Shown here piece after piece: positions 10,644 through 21,354 of a stretch of DNA of 64,000 nt. The notes under the pieces were generated by a model. That model made no database searches. It was given only the letters and a program-made list of their open reading frames with translations, and was not told where the DNA came from. Numbering within the stretch: the stretch's first letter is position 1; every line of letters begins with the position of its first letter. The translations under genes were made by a program, and so were the position numbers. The stretch covers positions 30,505,715-30,569,714 of the forward strand of contig OX463829.1 of the NCBI GenBank assembly GCA_949825045.1. Direction: 5' to 3'. Origin of the DNA: Argyresthia goedartella. Lineage: Eukaryota > Arthropoda > Insecta > Lepidoptera > Argyresthiidae.

Positions 10644-13600
10644 CTACAGCTGATCCCGATCCTGACAAAACTTAAGGTCCTGATATTCAGATGTTATCTC
10701 CGAAACCTGCTGTTTGAATTTGTGTATTGGTGTACTAAATATGTCTACAGTCTCGAAGTGTGTGTTGAAAGTATCTACCAGTTTTCGCAGAGGTACGCGT
10801 AGTCCTGCATTTGTTTTACACTGCGTGGTCGCGAATAGTTTTCGGTCACGCACAGCACGCATATGAAATGATCGAGGCACCAAATAGCACAATTTACAAG
10901 TGAGATCTCTGCAGTCGAAATTGTTGTTACATAGATTATATAATATCGTTGCTTCCAGGATTGTACGCCTAGATTCAAGCGTAGGTAGGTTGTATAACTT
11001 AAGTAGCTTAGGATATGAGAGTTTGGAGCGTGGGCGATGAAATTTATAGTGCAACGCTCGAAGGAACTTCCTTTGTACGTTTTCAATAATTACGGTGTAT
11101 TTGTCATAATAAGGATTCCAAATGGGGACGGCATATTCTAATTGTGATCGTATTAGAGTTTTGTAAAGGTAAAGATAAGTAGAAGGGCGCCTAAAGTCCT
11201 TGGTTGCTCTCATAACGAATCCGTACATTTGAAATGCTTTATTAACTATTTTCTCAATATGTAGGTCTAAGTGTAATTTAGAGTCTAGTAGTACCCCTAG
11301 ATCCCGCAGGGAGTCCACCTTTGCAAGATTTTTCCCATTTAGTGTGTAACGAGAAAGTAAAATATTAGTGTTTTTAGTGAAAGTGATATGGTTACATTTG
11401 TCAATATGAAGTTGTAGTTTGTTATCGTTGCAGTATTTTGAGAATCTATTCAAATCATCTTGAAGGAGTTCACTGTCATCAGTGGTTTTAATTCTGCGGT
11501 AAACTTTTAAGTCATCTGCATATAGTAAGAACTTTGAATTTAGGAAACAGTGCTTAATGTCATTAATAAAAATAATAAATAGTAGGGGACCTAGTATGGA
11601 ACCCTGCGGGACACCAGAGGTGACTTTGATCATGTCTGACTGGAAGCCGTTTACTACAACTCTTTGGCTTCGGTTAGTAATGTAAGACGAGAACCATCGT
11701 AGGAGGTTACCTCGTATGCCATTGAAAGCAATTTTTTGTAATAATAACTCGTGGTCGACCTTATCGAAAGCTTTTCTGAAGTCTGTATACACCGCGTCAG
11801 TTTGGGTCCTGTCGTCCATGTTTTCAAAAAGATGGTTAGTGAAGACCATGAGATTAGTGGTAGTGGACCTGCGCTTCACAAAGCCGTGCTGCTCTTCAAT
11901 TATTATATTGTGAAGAGAGGGATAAATCTCATCGTGTACAAGTCTCTCAAAAAGTTTTGACAATGCCGATAATATAGAAATGGGACGATAATTTTCAATA
12001 TTCTGTTTTGAACCGGACTTGTGTACGGGAGTGATATTAGCAATTTTCCACCTAATAGGAAATACTCCTTCTTTCAGGCACTTGTTAAAAATAACGCGGA
12101 GGGGTAAACTAATATTAGCAGAAATACGTACTAGGAAAAGAGGTGGAAGGCCGTCAGGCCCTGCACCCTTGGTAGGGTCAAGAAGTTTTAGTGATGTTAA
12201 GATTTTAGATTCAGATAGTGAAATGTTATTTAACATAACGTTGTTATCAGCACAAAGGGTTGGTGGGGACCATTGCTCAATCTTAGCGAGAGAAGATGGT
12301 TCGTAGACGGAGTGAAAGAAGTCAGAGAACATTTTGCAGATGTCCTTTGGGTTATTGGATTTATTTTGAAGGTAGTGCATGTTCGATGGGATACCAGATT
12401 TATCTTTGCGATTTGAGATAAAGGTCCAGAAATGTTTAACGCTGTCTGTGATGCTATCCTCGACAGATCTGATGTACTTAGTGAAACAAATATCACACTC
12501 AGCCTTAAATCTAGCTCGATAGAAAGAAAAATGATCGTAGTCAGACATGTTTTTATAAGTTTTCCATTTGCACCAAGCTTTGTTTTTGGTATTAAAAAGG
12601 CGTATCAGTGATGGAGAGAACCATATTGGAAATTGTTTCTTTTTCGAGATACCAATGGGCACATGTGATTTAATTATACCATTAATAACATTGTAAAATT
12701 CATCTAGTGCTTCAACGGCTGGCAAAGGCTCAAGGATCTGTAGCCACTGTACCTTGCTTAAGTTATCAATTATTTCCTGATAGTTAGCATTACGGTAATT
12801 GTACCTAGCTGAAGGACGACGGGCCAGGGACTGTTCAAGTTTAAGTGATAGTGTGGTGACAAATGGAGGATGGTATATGTCTATTTTAGACAGGAGGTTG
12901 TTCGGAGAGTTGACGGTGCAATCAGTATTGGAGATTAGAAGGTCTAGAATGTGGTTAGAAGAATTCACAAAAGTGTTATACTGGTATGCATTTAAAAGGG
13001 AAAGAAAGTTACTCATTTGGCGGTTTGAAGTATCTGTACCTACGCATACTTGCCCTGATGTCGTAGTATTATTATTATCATGAACAGTCCATTGTAAGTT
13101 AGGTAGGTTATAGTCTCCGAATATTAGAAACTTGTCAATGTTGTGGGCGGAAACGAGGCTATACAAATAGTCAAGGTGTGTAGTGTAAACTGTATCCGGT
13201 GTTTTAGGGGGTATATAAACTGCACTGATGAGGTTAATCATGTTTCGTGTTGAACTGGGTAGGTATAAGATAACATGTTCAATTTTGGTTATATTAGAAG
13301 ACAAAACAGGATTAATTGGGCAAGTGGGTTGAAGGCCTTGTAGCACGGCAATCAACACGCCACCACCGTCACTTTTATCAGTGGCTTTTCTATTACGGTC
13401 ACATCTGAAAACTATGTATCGCGAGTCTATGTATTCGTTGTCATGTATTTCAGGTATAAACCAAGTTTCGGTGAGTATTATGATATCATAACAATTGAGG
13501 AGTATATTCATGTAAAGCGTATTTAACTTAGAGCGTAAGCCTCTGCAATTCTGATAGTAAATGCTTAAGTTTTGGCTAAGCACAAGTGCGGATAGATAAT

Positions 13601-13814
13601 ATACGATAGGTAAGGAATGCGGGGATGTCGCCTGCCACGCCGCGCGGGCCCCACCGCACGCACGCCTTGTATGACGGCCCCGCGCGCGCCGGCCGCAGCG
13701 AGCGTGTTCGTTCGCACTGCGCGCGCACAGCCGAGCCGACGCGCACACTGCCGTACGCCAGCGCCCGCCGCGCCCGGGAAACGCGGGCGGGGGCGGGGGG
13801 GCGCGGCAGCGCAC
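10644..13814 (-). CDS. LINE ORF2: APE endonuclease and reverse transcriptase
   Basis: A single open frame of up to 1,056 codons. The endonuclease runs from about residue 80 (LSIYYQNCRGLRSKLN, IIILTETWF, LIFGDYNLPNLQW). The RT has GPDGLPPLFL, NYRPISILSALSKLFERLVH, QHGFVKRRSTTTNL, YTDFRKAFDKVDH, SGVPQGSILGPLLF and the catalytic LLYADDLKVY near residue 765. There is no RNase H. The first 75 or so residues are Arg/Ala/Pro-rich and come from a GC-rich segment unlike the rest of the element, so the true start may lie downstream. It would nick target DNA and reverse-transcribe its own RNA. It is unusually intact for this window. Confidence 0.88.
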   Translation of the reverse strand: MRCRAPPPPPAFPGRGGRWRTAVCASARLCARSANEHARCGRRARGRHTRRACGGARAAWQATSPHSLPIVYYLSALVLSQNLSIYYQNCRGLRSKLNTLYMNILLNCYDIIILTETWFIPEIHDNEYIDSRYIVFRCDRNRKATDKSDGGGVLIAVLQGLQPTCPINPVLSSNITKIEHVILYLPSSTRNMINLISAVYIPPKTPDTVYTTHLDYLYSLVSAHNIDKFLIFGDYNLPNLQWTVHDNNNTTTSGQVCVGTDTSNRQMSNFLSLLNAYQYNTFVNSSNHILDLLISNTDCTVNSPNNLLSKIDIYHPPFVTTLSLKLEQSLARRPSARYNYRNANYQEIIDNLSKVQWLQILEPLPAVEALDEFYNVINGIIKSHVPIGISKKKQFPIWFSPSLIRLFNTKNKAWCKWKTYKNMSDYDHFSFYRARFKAECDICFTKYIRSVEDSITDSVKHFWTFISNRKDKSGIPSNMHYLQNKSNNPKDICKMFSDFFHSVYEPSSLAKIEQWSPPTLCADNNVMLNNISLSESKILTSLKLLDPTKGAGPDGLPPLFLVRISANISLPLRVIFNKCLKEGVFPIRWKIANITPVHKSGSKQNIENYRPISILSALSKLFERLVHDEIYPSLHNIIIEEQHGFVKRRSTTTNLMVFTNHLFENMDDRTQTDAVYTDFRKAFDKVDHELLLQKIAFNGIRGNLLRWFSSYITNRSQRVVVNGFQSDMIKVTSGVPQGSILGPLLFIIFINDIKHCFLNSKFLLYADDLKVYRRIKTTDDSELLQDDLNRFSKYCNDNKLQLHIDKCNHITFTKNTNILLSRYTLNGKNLAKVDSLRDLGVLLDSKLHLDLHIEKIVNKAFQMYGFVMRATKDFRRPSTYLYLYKTLIRSQLEYAVPIWNPYYDKYTVIIENVQRKFLRALHYKFHRPRSKLSYPKLLKLYNLPTLESRRTILEATILYNLCNNNFDCRDLTCKLCYLVPRSFHMRAVRDRKLFATTQCKTNAGLRVPLRKLVDTFNTHFETVDIFSTPIHKFKQQVSEITSEYQDLKFCQDRDQL

Positions 13815-13830
13815 CGCAGCGATGCGAAGA
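13617..13830. other. GC-rich CpG-dense segment at the start of LINE ORF2
   Basis: Roughly 210 bp of very GC- and CpG-rich sequence embedded in an otherwise AT-rich LINE. It spans the nominal N-terminus of ORF2, just before the first endonuclease motif. It encodes low-complexity Arg/Ala/Pro on the minus strand and is open in several frames, which suggests it is not selected coding sequence. A comparable GC-rich block lies at 30140-30330 beside the endonuclease start of another LINE remnant. Confidence 0.6.
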
Positions 13831-14083
13831 CCCAGCCTCCCTACCTAATGATGGGAGTAGAAGAAAATGCCTATTGTCAGGATCAGCTACAGCTACAATT
13901 TCCGGGATTACGAGTGAATGTTTGATAATATTGCAGAATAACGTTGGACATAGATTACATAATAAATAAATTTCATTTCTTACTAGACTTAACTTTACAA
14001 CAGATCTAAGCACATAAAGATACATAGATAAGATTAAATAGAACAGGTTGCGCATAGATTCACGGTTACCACACAACATAATT

Positions 14084-15151
14084 TCAAATAACATGCTTAG
14101 AGGAAGTAGTCGCTCGGATTTTGTTCTTAATGTTAGCAAGATCAAGTAGCTTATGGACTGCAGATATTGGCGAGTTGTCGGATTCCCGGACCAGTATGGT
14201 TGCGTTGGAGGTCCAGACGTATCTGTTTTTGTTGGTTTTGGCCCATTCTCGGCATTCACGAAATAAATTCTTTTTCTTTAGAGTTAGGTGTTCATGCATG
14301 TATATGGAGTTAGTTGTTCCAGATATTCCAATATCTACGGTTGTTAGCCCTTTCTTCTGCTTGTATGCGCCCAGTATGTTGTCACGCAACATACGGGAAG
14401 TGAATTTGACAATTATGTTCTTTGGGGTCTTGGTTTGCTGATTAAAATGTGGGACGCGATGAACAGCTGCAATGTCTTTCTGTTGGATAGTGTAGTTGAT
14501 AGCAGAGCCGATACACTCAATCAGTGAGACCAGATTTTCTCCCTGTCTGTCGGGTACATTACATACCTCGATGTTACACATTCGGGCATTCTGCTCCAGG
14601 CTATCTACCTTCAACTCGAGTGACGCTACTAGCTCTTGTGACTGGTTGGAAGCTTCAGTAGTTGATTTCATATTATCTACCGACTTGTAAAGATCATCTT
14701 GCCTGTCGGAGGTGAAGGCGACGGATTTTTTAAGTTCCATAAGTTCCTTTTCCATCTCTTTCATGCGCGTACCAGATAAATTAGATGCCTTCTCCGCCAC
14801 GACAATCTTCTGTCGCAAGTCGACTATGGAGTTGTTTATCTGAGTATTGTCGGTAGATATCTTTTGCACATCACCACGTAGCTGAACAAGGGATGTCGAG
14901 ATGACCTCAAGCTTGTCGGACAGTGCGGCGCTTACCGTGGATTGTATGGTGGAAATGATGCATTTATTCATCTCCGCTTTCCATTCTTCGAATCGCCGAG
15001 AGAGCTCATCAAAGTCAGATTCGCGTGCGTCCCGACGTTTCCTGGTGTTGATATTGTGTGTGTTTATGTCAGCACTTCGCGATGATAAGTCGGGGTTTGA
15101 GTGAAACTTGGTTGATTCCATTGTGGGGCTTGTGGTGGTCAGGTTACTCAT
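14084..15151 (-). CDS. LINE ORF1: coiled coil plus baculovirus FP-like domain
   Basis: An open 355-residue frame. Residues 45-205 are heptad-rich and charged (for example EKELMELKKS and LELKVDSLEQNA), a likely trimerising coiled coil. Residues 205-345 (VCNVPDRQGENL, AVHRVPH, KNIIVKFTSR, IYMHEHLT, KKNLFRECREWAK, YVWTSNATILVRE) resemble the FP-type domain seen in ORF1 proteins of many insect LINEs and in the baculovirus FP protein. There is no zinc knuckle. The likely role is RNA binding and chaperone activity in the element's particle. The start is the first ATG after a leader with stops. No damage is seen. Confidence 0.8.
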   Translation of the reverse strand: MSNLTTTSPTMESTKFHSNPDLSSRSADINTHNINTRKRRDARESDFDELSRRFEEWKAEMNKCIISTIQSTVSAALSDKLEVISTSLVQLRGDVQKISTDNTQINNSIVDLRQKIVVAEKASNLSGTRMKEMEKELMELKKSVAFTSDRQDDLYKSVDNMKSTTEASNQSQELVASLELKVDSLEQNARMCNIEVCNVPDRQGENLVSLIECIGSAINYTIQQKDIAAVHRVPHFNQQTKTPKNIIVKFTSRMLRDNILGAYKQKKGLTTVDIGISGTTNSIYMHEHLTLKKKNLFRECREWAKTNKNRYVWTSNATILVRESDNSPISAVHKLLDLANIKNKIRATTSSKHVI

Positions 15152-15500
15152 GGTAAGAGAGTTCTCTCAAATAAACACAGATCGGATAACAAACAGGGTC
15201 TAGAATTGACACTGCGAAAGGCACGGCACACAAACAAAACAGCGGTGATATGATGACAGTTGTTATGTTTTTCACTTGAGGGTATCCGCACTAAAAACAA
15301 GTCCGTGATGGCAAAGTCAGTTCTATTTTCACGGTTTTCACACACAAAACTTGGTTTCACGAGGAGATAACACTTGTGTATTTAGTTGACCTTTAATGCA
15401 CGTAATAACACTAGTTTTAATAGCGTGGACTGGTTTAAGTAATTTTGATTGTAAATATTGGTAGGAGCGAGCAAAGTCAGTTGTTGTCAACAGGAGCGCC

Positions 15501-15730
15501 CTCTGGCGGTCCAACGGAAAACAAAAGATAGAATTCCCTAGGAGCAGAACTAGGATGGATGTCCCGGTCCCAAACCAGTTAAGGCGAAAATTGGACTTTA
15601 AGCTGTTGTTATTTATAATGGGTGCGACATTTGCTGGTTGATTATTTTTTTTGTTAAAGAATAATTATACATTAGTAAGAAAATAAAAACTCCAAGAGCG
15701 TAATTAATTTACTTTTTTTTAAATTAAATA
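15501..15730. other. Spacer between LINE and mariner
   Basis: About 230 bp, AT-rich towards the mariner end. No gene or repeat recognised; the left part may still belong to the LINE 5' leader. Confidence 0.35.
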
Positions 15731-17034
15731 CAAGGTGTCCAAAAAGAGTATCGGGTATTTGTTTTCGCGCCATATTCGAAACGGGGCGTTTAAAGGGAGC
15801 GGGGAGGGGTTCGTGGCGTCCGCCATTTTGTGGAGTTTTAGTCACGATGGAACAGTACTCGGGGACGCATCGCGCATTTTGCGTACGAGCGTATTATCGT
15901 AATAGTGATTCAATAGTGACCGCTCAACGTCTCTATCGTGCGGAATATCGTACACGCCACGCGCCAAGTGACGATAGCATTAGGAAATGGATCAGGATGT
16001 TCGAGAATACAGGTGCGACAGTTAAAATTCAAAACTCTGGTCGTCCTCGTTCAGTTCGCGATGAAGAAACAATTGAAGGAGTTGAGGCGTCGGTTCGTCA
16101 AAATCCGTCTTTATCCATCCGAAAGCGAAGTCAAGCGTTGAACATCAAAAAATCGTCTTTACATTCGATTTTAAAGAAAGACTTACATCTTAAAGCCTAT
16201 AAAATTCAATTGGTTCAAGAATTGAAGGATACGGACTATGCTAATCGACTGAATTTTGCGAACGAAATGCTGCAGCGATTTAACAACTTTAACAACATAC
16301 TGTTCAGTGACGAAGCAAATTTTCACCTGAATGGTCATGTCAATAAGCAGAATTGTCGGTACTGGGCAGTGGAGAATCCGAGACGAAAGCATGAACGACC
16401 CCTGCATAGCCCAAAGGTCGTTGTTTGGGCCGCTATGTCTGCTAAAGGCATAATTGGTCCTTATTTTCATGAAGATCAACGAGGCCGAGCAATTAATGTG
16501 AATAGTGACCGTTATTGCGATATGTTGCGAAATTTTTTGGTCCCGGAGTTGCAGGAGTTTGCAGGTTTCAACTCAAGAACGTGGTTCCAGCAAGATGGGG
16601 CCACTTGCCATACCTCAAATGACTCAATGGAAGTTGTTAACGAATTATTCCCTAATAAAGTAATTTCGCGAAGGGGTAACATCAACTGGCCTCCCAGAAG
16701 CCCCGACCTTAGCCCGCTTGACTATTTTGCATGGGGATACCTTAAAAGTAAGGTTTATCAAAATAATCCGACGAATCTAACCCAGTTGAAGCAAAACATA
16801 CGGTCAGAAATGGCAGCAATATCGATAGCTATGTGTCAACGTGTTATCGCCAATCTTCGTTCCCGTTTAGAAGAGTGCCAGCAACGTAGCGGTCATCATT
16901 TGGATAACATAATCTTTTCCAAATAATTCTCCAATTCATATGCTAATAATAAACAATAAACTTTTTTATTGCTTACCAAAAAAATTTTGTTTTATTGAAC
17001 TTACAAATACCCGATACCCTTTCTGGACACCTTG
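15731..17034 (+). mobile_element. Tc1/mariner element, DD41D (rosa-like), apparently complete
   Basis: About 1.3 kb. The left end at 15731-15760 starts CAAGGTGTCC and ends ATCGGGTATTT. The reverse complement of 17005-17034 matches it at about 28 of 30 positions. A TA precedes the left end; the right flank reads AA before a TATA, so the right half of the expected TA duplication is changed or the edge is off by a base or two. One uninterrupted transposase gene lies between the ends. High TIR identity and an open gene suggest recent activity. Confidence 0.88.
15847..16926 (+). CDS. DD41D mariner transposase
   Basis: 359 residues, near the usual length for the family. It cuts and rejoins element DNA at TA sites in the nucleus. 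The N-terminal 110 residues hold two helix-turn-helix motifs, with the GRPRSVRDEE linker at 66-74. The catalytic triad is D155 (LFSDEANFH), D250 (WFQQDGATCH) and D292 (SPDLSPLDYFAW). There are 41 residues between the second and third Asp, the spacing of the rosa (DD41D) group rather than DD34D mariner. No stop or frameshift occurs. The start ATG follows the left TIR by 87 bp. Nothing essential looks missing. Confidence 0.92.
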   Translation: MEQYSGTHRAFCVRAYYRNSDSIVTAQRLYRAEYRTRHAPSDDSIRKWIRMFENTGATVKIQNSGRPRSVRDEETIEGVEASVRQNPSLSIRKRSQALNIKKSSLHSILKKDLHLKAYKIQLVQELKDTDYANRLNFANEMLQRFNNFNNILFSDEANFHLNGHVNKQNCRYWAVENPRRKHERPLHSPKVVVWAAMSAKGIIGPYFHEDQRGRAINVNSDRYCDMLRNFLVPELQEFAGFNSRTWFQQDGATCHTSNDSMEVVNELFPNKVISRRGNINWPPRSPDLSPLDYFAWGYLKSKVYQNNPTNLTQLKQNIRSEMAAISIAMCQRVIANLRSRLEECQQRSGHHLDNIIFSK

Positions 17035-17060
17035 AATATAAGTGAAAAAAATGGAATGTA

Positions 17061-20000
17061 CCCAAGTTTGACCAGTAGATCCCAGTTGTTGACCAGTTTT
17101 GCACCAAAGGTTGACCAATTTTTTTATGACAAGTTCCTAAGGTCTAGCCCTTGAAAATCATAATAAATTAGTAGAATATAAATTAGCATAGGGACCTTAC
17201 TATTTGGTTATAAAATAAAATTTAAAAAACCAATTGAATTATATAATCAAATTTATTGTTATGACTAGTTGAAAAAATAATAATTAAGTATCTTTTTCAG
17301 TCTTATCAATAACAGTCGGAATAGTTATGTCTTACAAAAATGGCACATTTATTCATTACTAGGGTTACTAGGATTTTTTTTTTGGTTTCATCATCATTAT
17401 TCTAAGAACAAAGTTATGTTATACCTATTTAATCATTTATAAATCTCACTATCAAAGATTATATAATAATCATCTATAAATCTTACTAACAAAATGTTTT
17501 GGTTTCACCATTATTATTCAAAGAACGAAGGCACCTATATAATCATCTTTAAATCTCAATATGAATTGAATAGCTTAATCTCACTCTATCGCAATACAAT
17601 TATAAAGTGGTACTACGTGCCACCAAAAATTTTCACAAAATGCGATTAGATCCAGAGAAGATATTTGGTCATTTCTGGTACTCTGTATGAACCTCTCGTA
17701 TTAATTGATACTGGGGTGCCTATTTTCTCGATTATACTGTCATTTGGGTACCAAATCTTGTCTTCCTTCTCTGGCCATTTAAACGTATTTGGACCTGACA
17801 GCCCCATTGTACTAATTTCTTTACTGTCTTTGTCAATGTTTTTGACAATACCAGGAAAATACTCTCCCTCGTACTTCACTATGACATACGATCCTACTTC
17901 TACTTCGTCTTCTCTAGGCTTCTTGTTGTAATTTGTCAAAGGTAAGTCATCGTCTTCTGAATCAGATTCTATCCTCATCTGCACTCTCTTTCTCTTTTGT
18001 TTTGCTTTGGATTTTTGAATTTTATTTGACTCTTGCAACTTCTTTTTCTCTTCTCGGGCCGATTTTCTATTTTCTTTTTCTTCTTGTTCCTGATTTTTTT
18101 CTTTCCAATATTGCATCCACTCTTTTGATGTTACGGCATCTGGTAATCGTTTCTTAAACTTTTTCTTCGAGCCTTTTTTGAGTGGTGATTCTGTGGGCCA
18201 AAGTAAAGATGATGCAAAGGCGGGGCTAATCGCTGCTTTAAATGATCCAGGTATGGTTTCTTGCAAGGGTTTCGCCAATTTAGTGGGCGTTCTTTCTTGG
18301 TTGTTCGCTTCTTTGGATGGTCCCGCTTTGGGTGTTCTTTGCTCAGAGAGTTCTGTAATTGTAACAGGTTTAGTGGGTGACTGATGAATTGATACTGAGA
18401 TTTTGTCGATGTTAATTTCTGGAGACTTCGAAGTCAAACTCTCTTCATTCACATCCCTTAAGGTCTCTTTTGCAACCAAACTTGATACTGTCATACAAGG
18501 TTCTTCTGTAGAGTAAGTTGAGGTTTGTGGTCTCTCAAATGATCCGGGCTCTGTTTCATAGTTCAATAAAGCAGTGAGTGAGGGTGTTTCTCCGTCGTAA
18601 ATTTCATAAACCTGTAGTAAAGTCGGACTTAACACATCAGCAGTTTGCTGATCATCATCCTCAGAGAAAATCGGGCAGTCAAGAATATCATCTCCAAGAA
18701 GAGAAGGTGTTGAATCACCGTCCCGGTTATCATGTAGATCTTCCACTGATTCTGGGGGCTCTGAAGAATTGCGAGTGATGGTGGCGGCGGCATTGTGAGT
18801 GGTCGTTCTTTGGTGAATTTTGCGCCAAACATAAAAAAGCTCTTTTGCTGATTCATCTCCAGTCCAGGATTCGGCGTGTGGAATAGCATGAAATTCCGCA
18901 GCTCTATTTTGAGACATTAGGGACTCAAAGTACAGCAAATGTTCAGGACCAATTGCCGTTGGTTTGTCAGCAGCTGTATGTCTGCTAGCATGGTTCATAC
19001 ATTTTTTATAGTCGATGGCATTAGCGTCAAATGGAAACAAACCACATTTGCGAAATCCATTTTTTATTACCTCTTCAGTAGCAGCACCCAGGGCTGAGTT
19101 CAAAAGAGGTGCAAATTGAGCTCTTGACACCACCCGATTTCCAGTAGCTACTTTCCAATATTTTTGTTTAGTTTTGAACAATATTTTTCCATGAATTCTT
19201 CAGTGGACGAAACACAGACACATCGGCAGGTTGAATAATATGTGTTGCATTGGGGTAAAGGGCATATAAAATTATTTTATTCTCAATGTATAACTGACTC
19301 ACTTCGTATGTTATGTGAGATTTGTGCCCGTCGATTAACAGCAGCACAGGAAATTTCACATTGGCGCTACGTAAAGCTGGCAGCAATGAATTAGCTATGT
19401 AGCCATAGAAGACGCGAGAGGTCATCCATCCTTTAGTTGACTTACCAACGCACCAGTCATCAGGAACTTGTCTCGCTATTTCAGCTGGTATTCTCTCATA
19501 TGGGTATATGATCATTACGGGCATAACTTTACCTGATGCGGTGAAAGTGCCTAAAACTGTTATGTTTTCTTTTTCTTTGTCTTTAATTTCATAAAAATTG
19601 TCCATACCTTTTGGTCCCAATACTATTCCTGACGAAGGACATACCTGGAAACCAGATTCGTCGCCGTTTAGTATCCTATCAGGATTGTCTAGTATGTCTA
19701 GAGCGTTTTCGGTCTTCAAAAACTCTTTTAGGTCAGAATGCCACTTTCTCAACCCGGTCTCAGTTACTCTACTTCTTGCTGAATTTATAGCTTCCGCATG
19801 CCGCTTTGTAATATCTGGATTTCTCTTCATGAAGTTATCGAACCATTTACGACCCGGAATTCCGTTCTTGAATGGTGTTTTCCGGTTGTCTTCCTTTATT
19901 ATTTTTGTTACTGTTTCTATTAACTGTTCTTTTTTGATAGGTATTCCTTTTTTCGCCATTGCATTTACCCATCTGGTAAGCAATAACTCTTCGTTGGGTG

Positions 20001-20778
20001 TCAATATCGTTGCCGGCCCCATTTTTCGTTGAATGGGGTGTCTCATTTTTAATTTGTTAATAATTGTTGAGTGGGGAATATTGTATTTCCGGCAAGTTTC
20101 TCTGATTTTATTTCCATCGTTTATTTCTTTTATTGCTGCATAAACATTACTTTCACTATACTGAAAGAATTTCTTTTTTGGTGGCATCTTTAAGCTAAAA
20201 CAAATTAAAGTAGTATTATTAAAAATCTTGGTAAATCATTGTAAAATCATTGGAGCAAGTGATATTTTGCACGTCAAACCACTGGTCAACGAAAGGAAAC
20301 CACGCAATTCAAACCGGGGCCAGTCGTTGACCACCTGGTCAGACATAGGAACAAGGACGCAAATCATGTTCCAGTAGTTAACCATTCCAATAAAGACGAG
20401 AAATATAATGGTTAGCTTGAAAAATACCTTACTATCAGTAAGATTAACCTTTTATCATTACGAAAATCAATGATTAGAACGAAATTCATGAAAAAACAAT
20501 GCAAATAGAAATAAAAATGTCTTACCTGTGCGAACAGATGGCCTAACTGCAATGGCGGCCGGAAGACAAGTGTCTGTGACAAGCGGAAGAAAATCGAAAT
20601 CGTAGGCTTTATGGTCCGTCTCATCCCAACGTAAAGGTGATTGGTTGATTCGTTTTGAATGGTAGAATAATGTTGCAAGCATTAAAAAAAACAATAGTGA
20701 TGGGAAATCTTAATATAAGCACTCAAACATGCAAATGGTCAACTTCCGGTGCGTGGTCAACTACCGGGTCAACCATCC
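17061..20778 (-). mobile_element. Pogo/Tigger-like DNA transposon with GTTGACC subterminal repeats
   Basis: A 3.7-kb block with a TA at each edge (17059-17060 and 20779-20780). The ends are imperfect inverted repeats carrying several outward-oriented TTGACC motifs: on the left at about 17068, 17083 and 17111, on the right as GGTCAAC at about 20740-20775. More copies occur at 20283 and 20320. The transposase gene lies on the minus strand between them. Edges are inferred from the repeats and TA pair, so they may be off by a few bases. Confidence 0.65.
17646..20187 (-). pseudogene. Pogo/Tigger-like transposase with Tudor-like C-terminal region, one frameshift
   Basis: The first frame (20187-19168) has a Psq-type HTH (residues 10-50), a CENPB-type HTH (60-135) and a DDE_1 domain with D176 (ILNGDESGF), D286 (LLLIDGHKSH) and D322 (IIQPADVSVF), a DD35D spacing. 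It ends early at 19168. The second frame (to 17646) continues the protein directly, with KYWKVATGN and FAPLLNSAL, then an acidic/Ser-rich region, a Lys/Glu-rich coil and a short SH3/Tudor-like segment (VGSYVIVKYEGEYFPGIVKN) near the C-terminus. One frameshift at about 19170-19190 therefore breaks an otherwise open gene of about 840 codons. This copy should not make full-length transposase. Confidence 0.82.
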
Positions 20779-20780
20779 TA

Positions 20781-21354
20781 CTTTTGCTAGGTGATTTCGA
20801 TCATTCCTAGTTCCTCATATTTTCAACTAAATCAACGTAACATAGATTGTAAATATGATCTTGTATTTGTGAAAAAGTGTTTGATGAATAAAGACTACGG
20901 CGATATTGAGGAAATTTTATCGCCGAATGATGATACTACGTGATTTTAACACACATCTGCTGCTTAGTGGTCCCGTCTACGATCCCAATACTACCTTGTC
21001 GTATGACTAAACACCTAAACAGACAACACATACACACACATTAACCCACACACACACCCTCACATACACACACACACACTTACACACACCCTCTCACACA
21101 CACAAAACTCACTGCATTCGATGTGATTCGATATCAATATTATTTATTAAGATATATTTTATTGTATCTACCCATTTGCGAACAGGTATATATTTTTTTA
21201 TAATATTAATTTGTAGATTACACTCGAAATCAATCTCTGACCAGTGCAGGAGTTAATGTATTTTTTGCCCTAAACATAGAACTAAGCTACATTAGATATA
21301 AGAAAACCTGTAATTACTGTTTTATAATCTTCATAATAATAATAAACACTTTTG
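20781..21354. other. Spacer with CA-rich microsatellite
   Basis: Non-coding. A degenerate (CA)n tract runs over about 21023-21115. The rest is AT-rich and shows no gene or shared repeat. Confidence 0.5.

Larger units (their letters stand above)
10262..15500 (-). mobile_element. Long CR1/Jockey-type non-LTR retrotransposon, minus strand
   Basis: The element reads right to left: about 350 bp of 5' leader (right edge near 15.5 kb, uncertain), ORF1 (15151-14084), a 270-bp gap, ORF2 (13814-10644), about 340 bp of 3' UTR, and a (TAAAA)n tail at 10262-10302. ORF2 has APE endonuclease and RT without RNase H, as in the Jockey/CR1/Daphne group. Both ORFs are open along their length. I could not find a convincing target-site duplication, because the 5' edge is not sharply defined. 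If ORF2 really starts downstream of the GC-rich insert, this copy may be close to functional. Confidence 0.8.

Noticed and set aside
13576..14259. Alternative ORFs through the GC-rich block of the LINE
   Set aside because: Open in several frames because of GC content. They lack recognisable domains and overlap ORF1 or ORF2 in the wrong frame.
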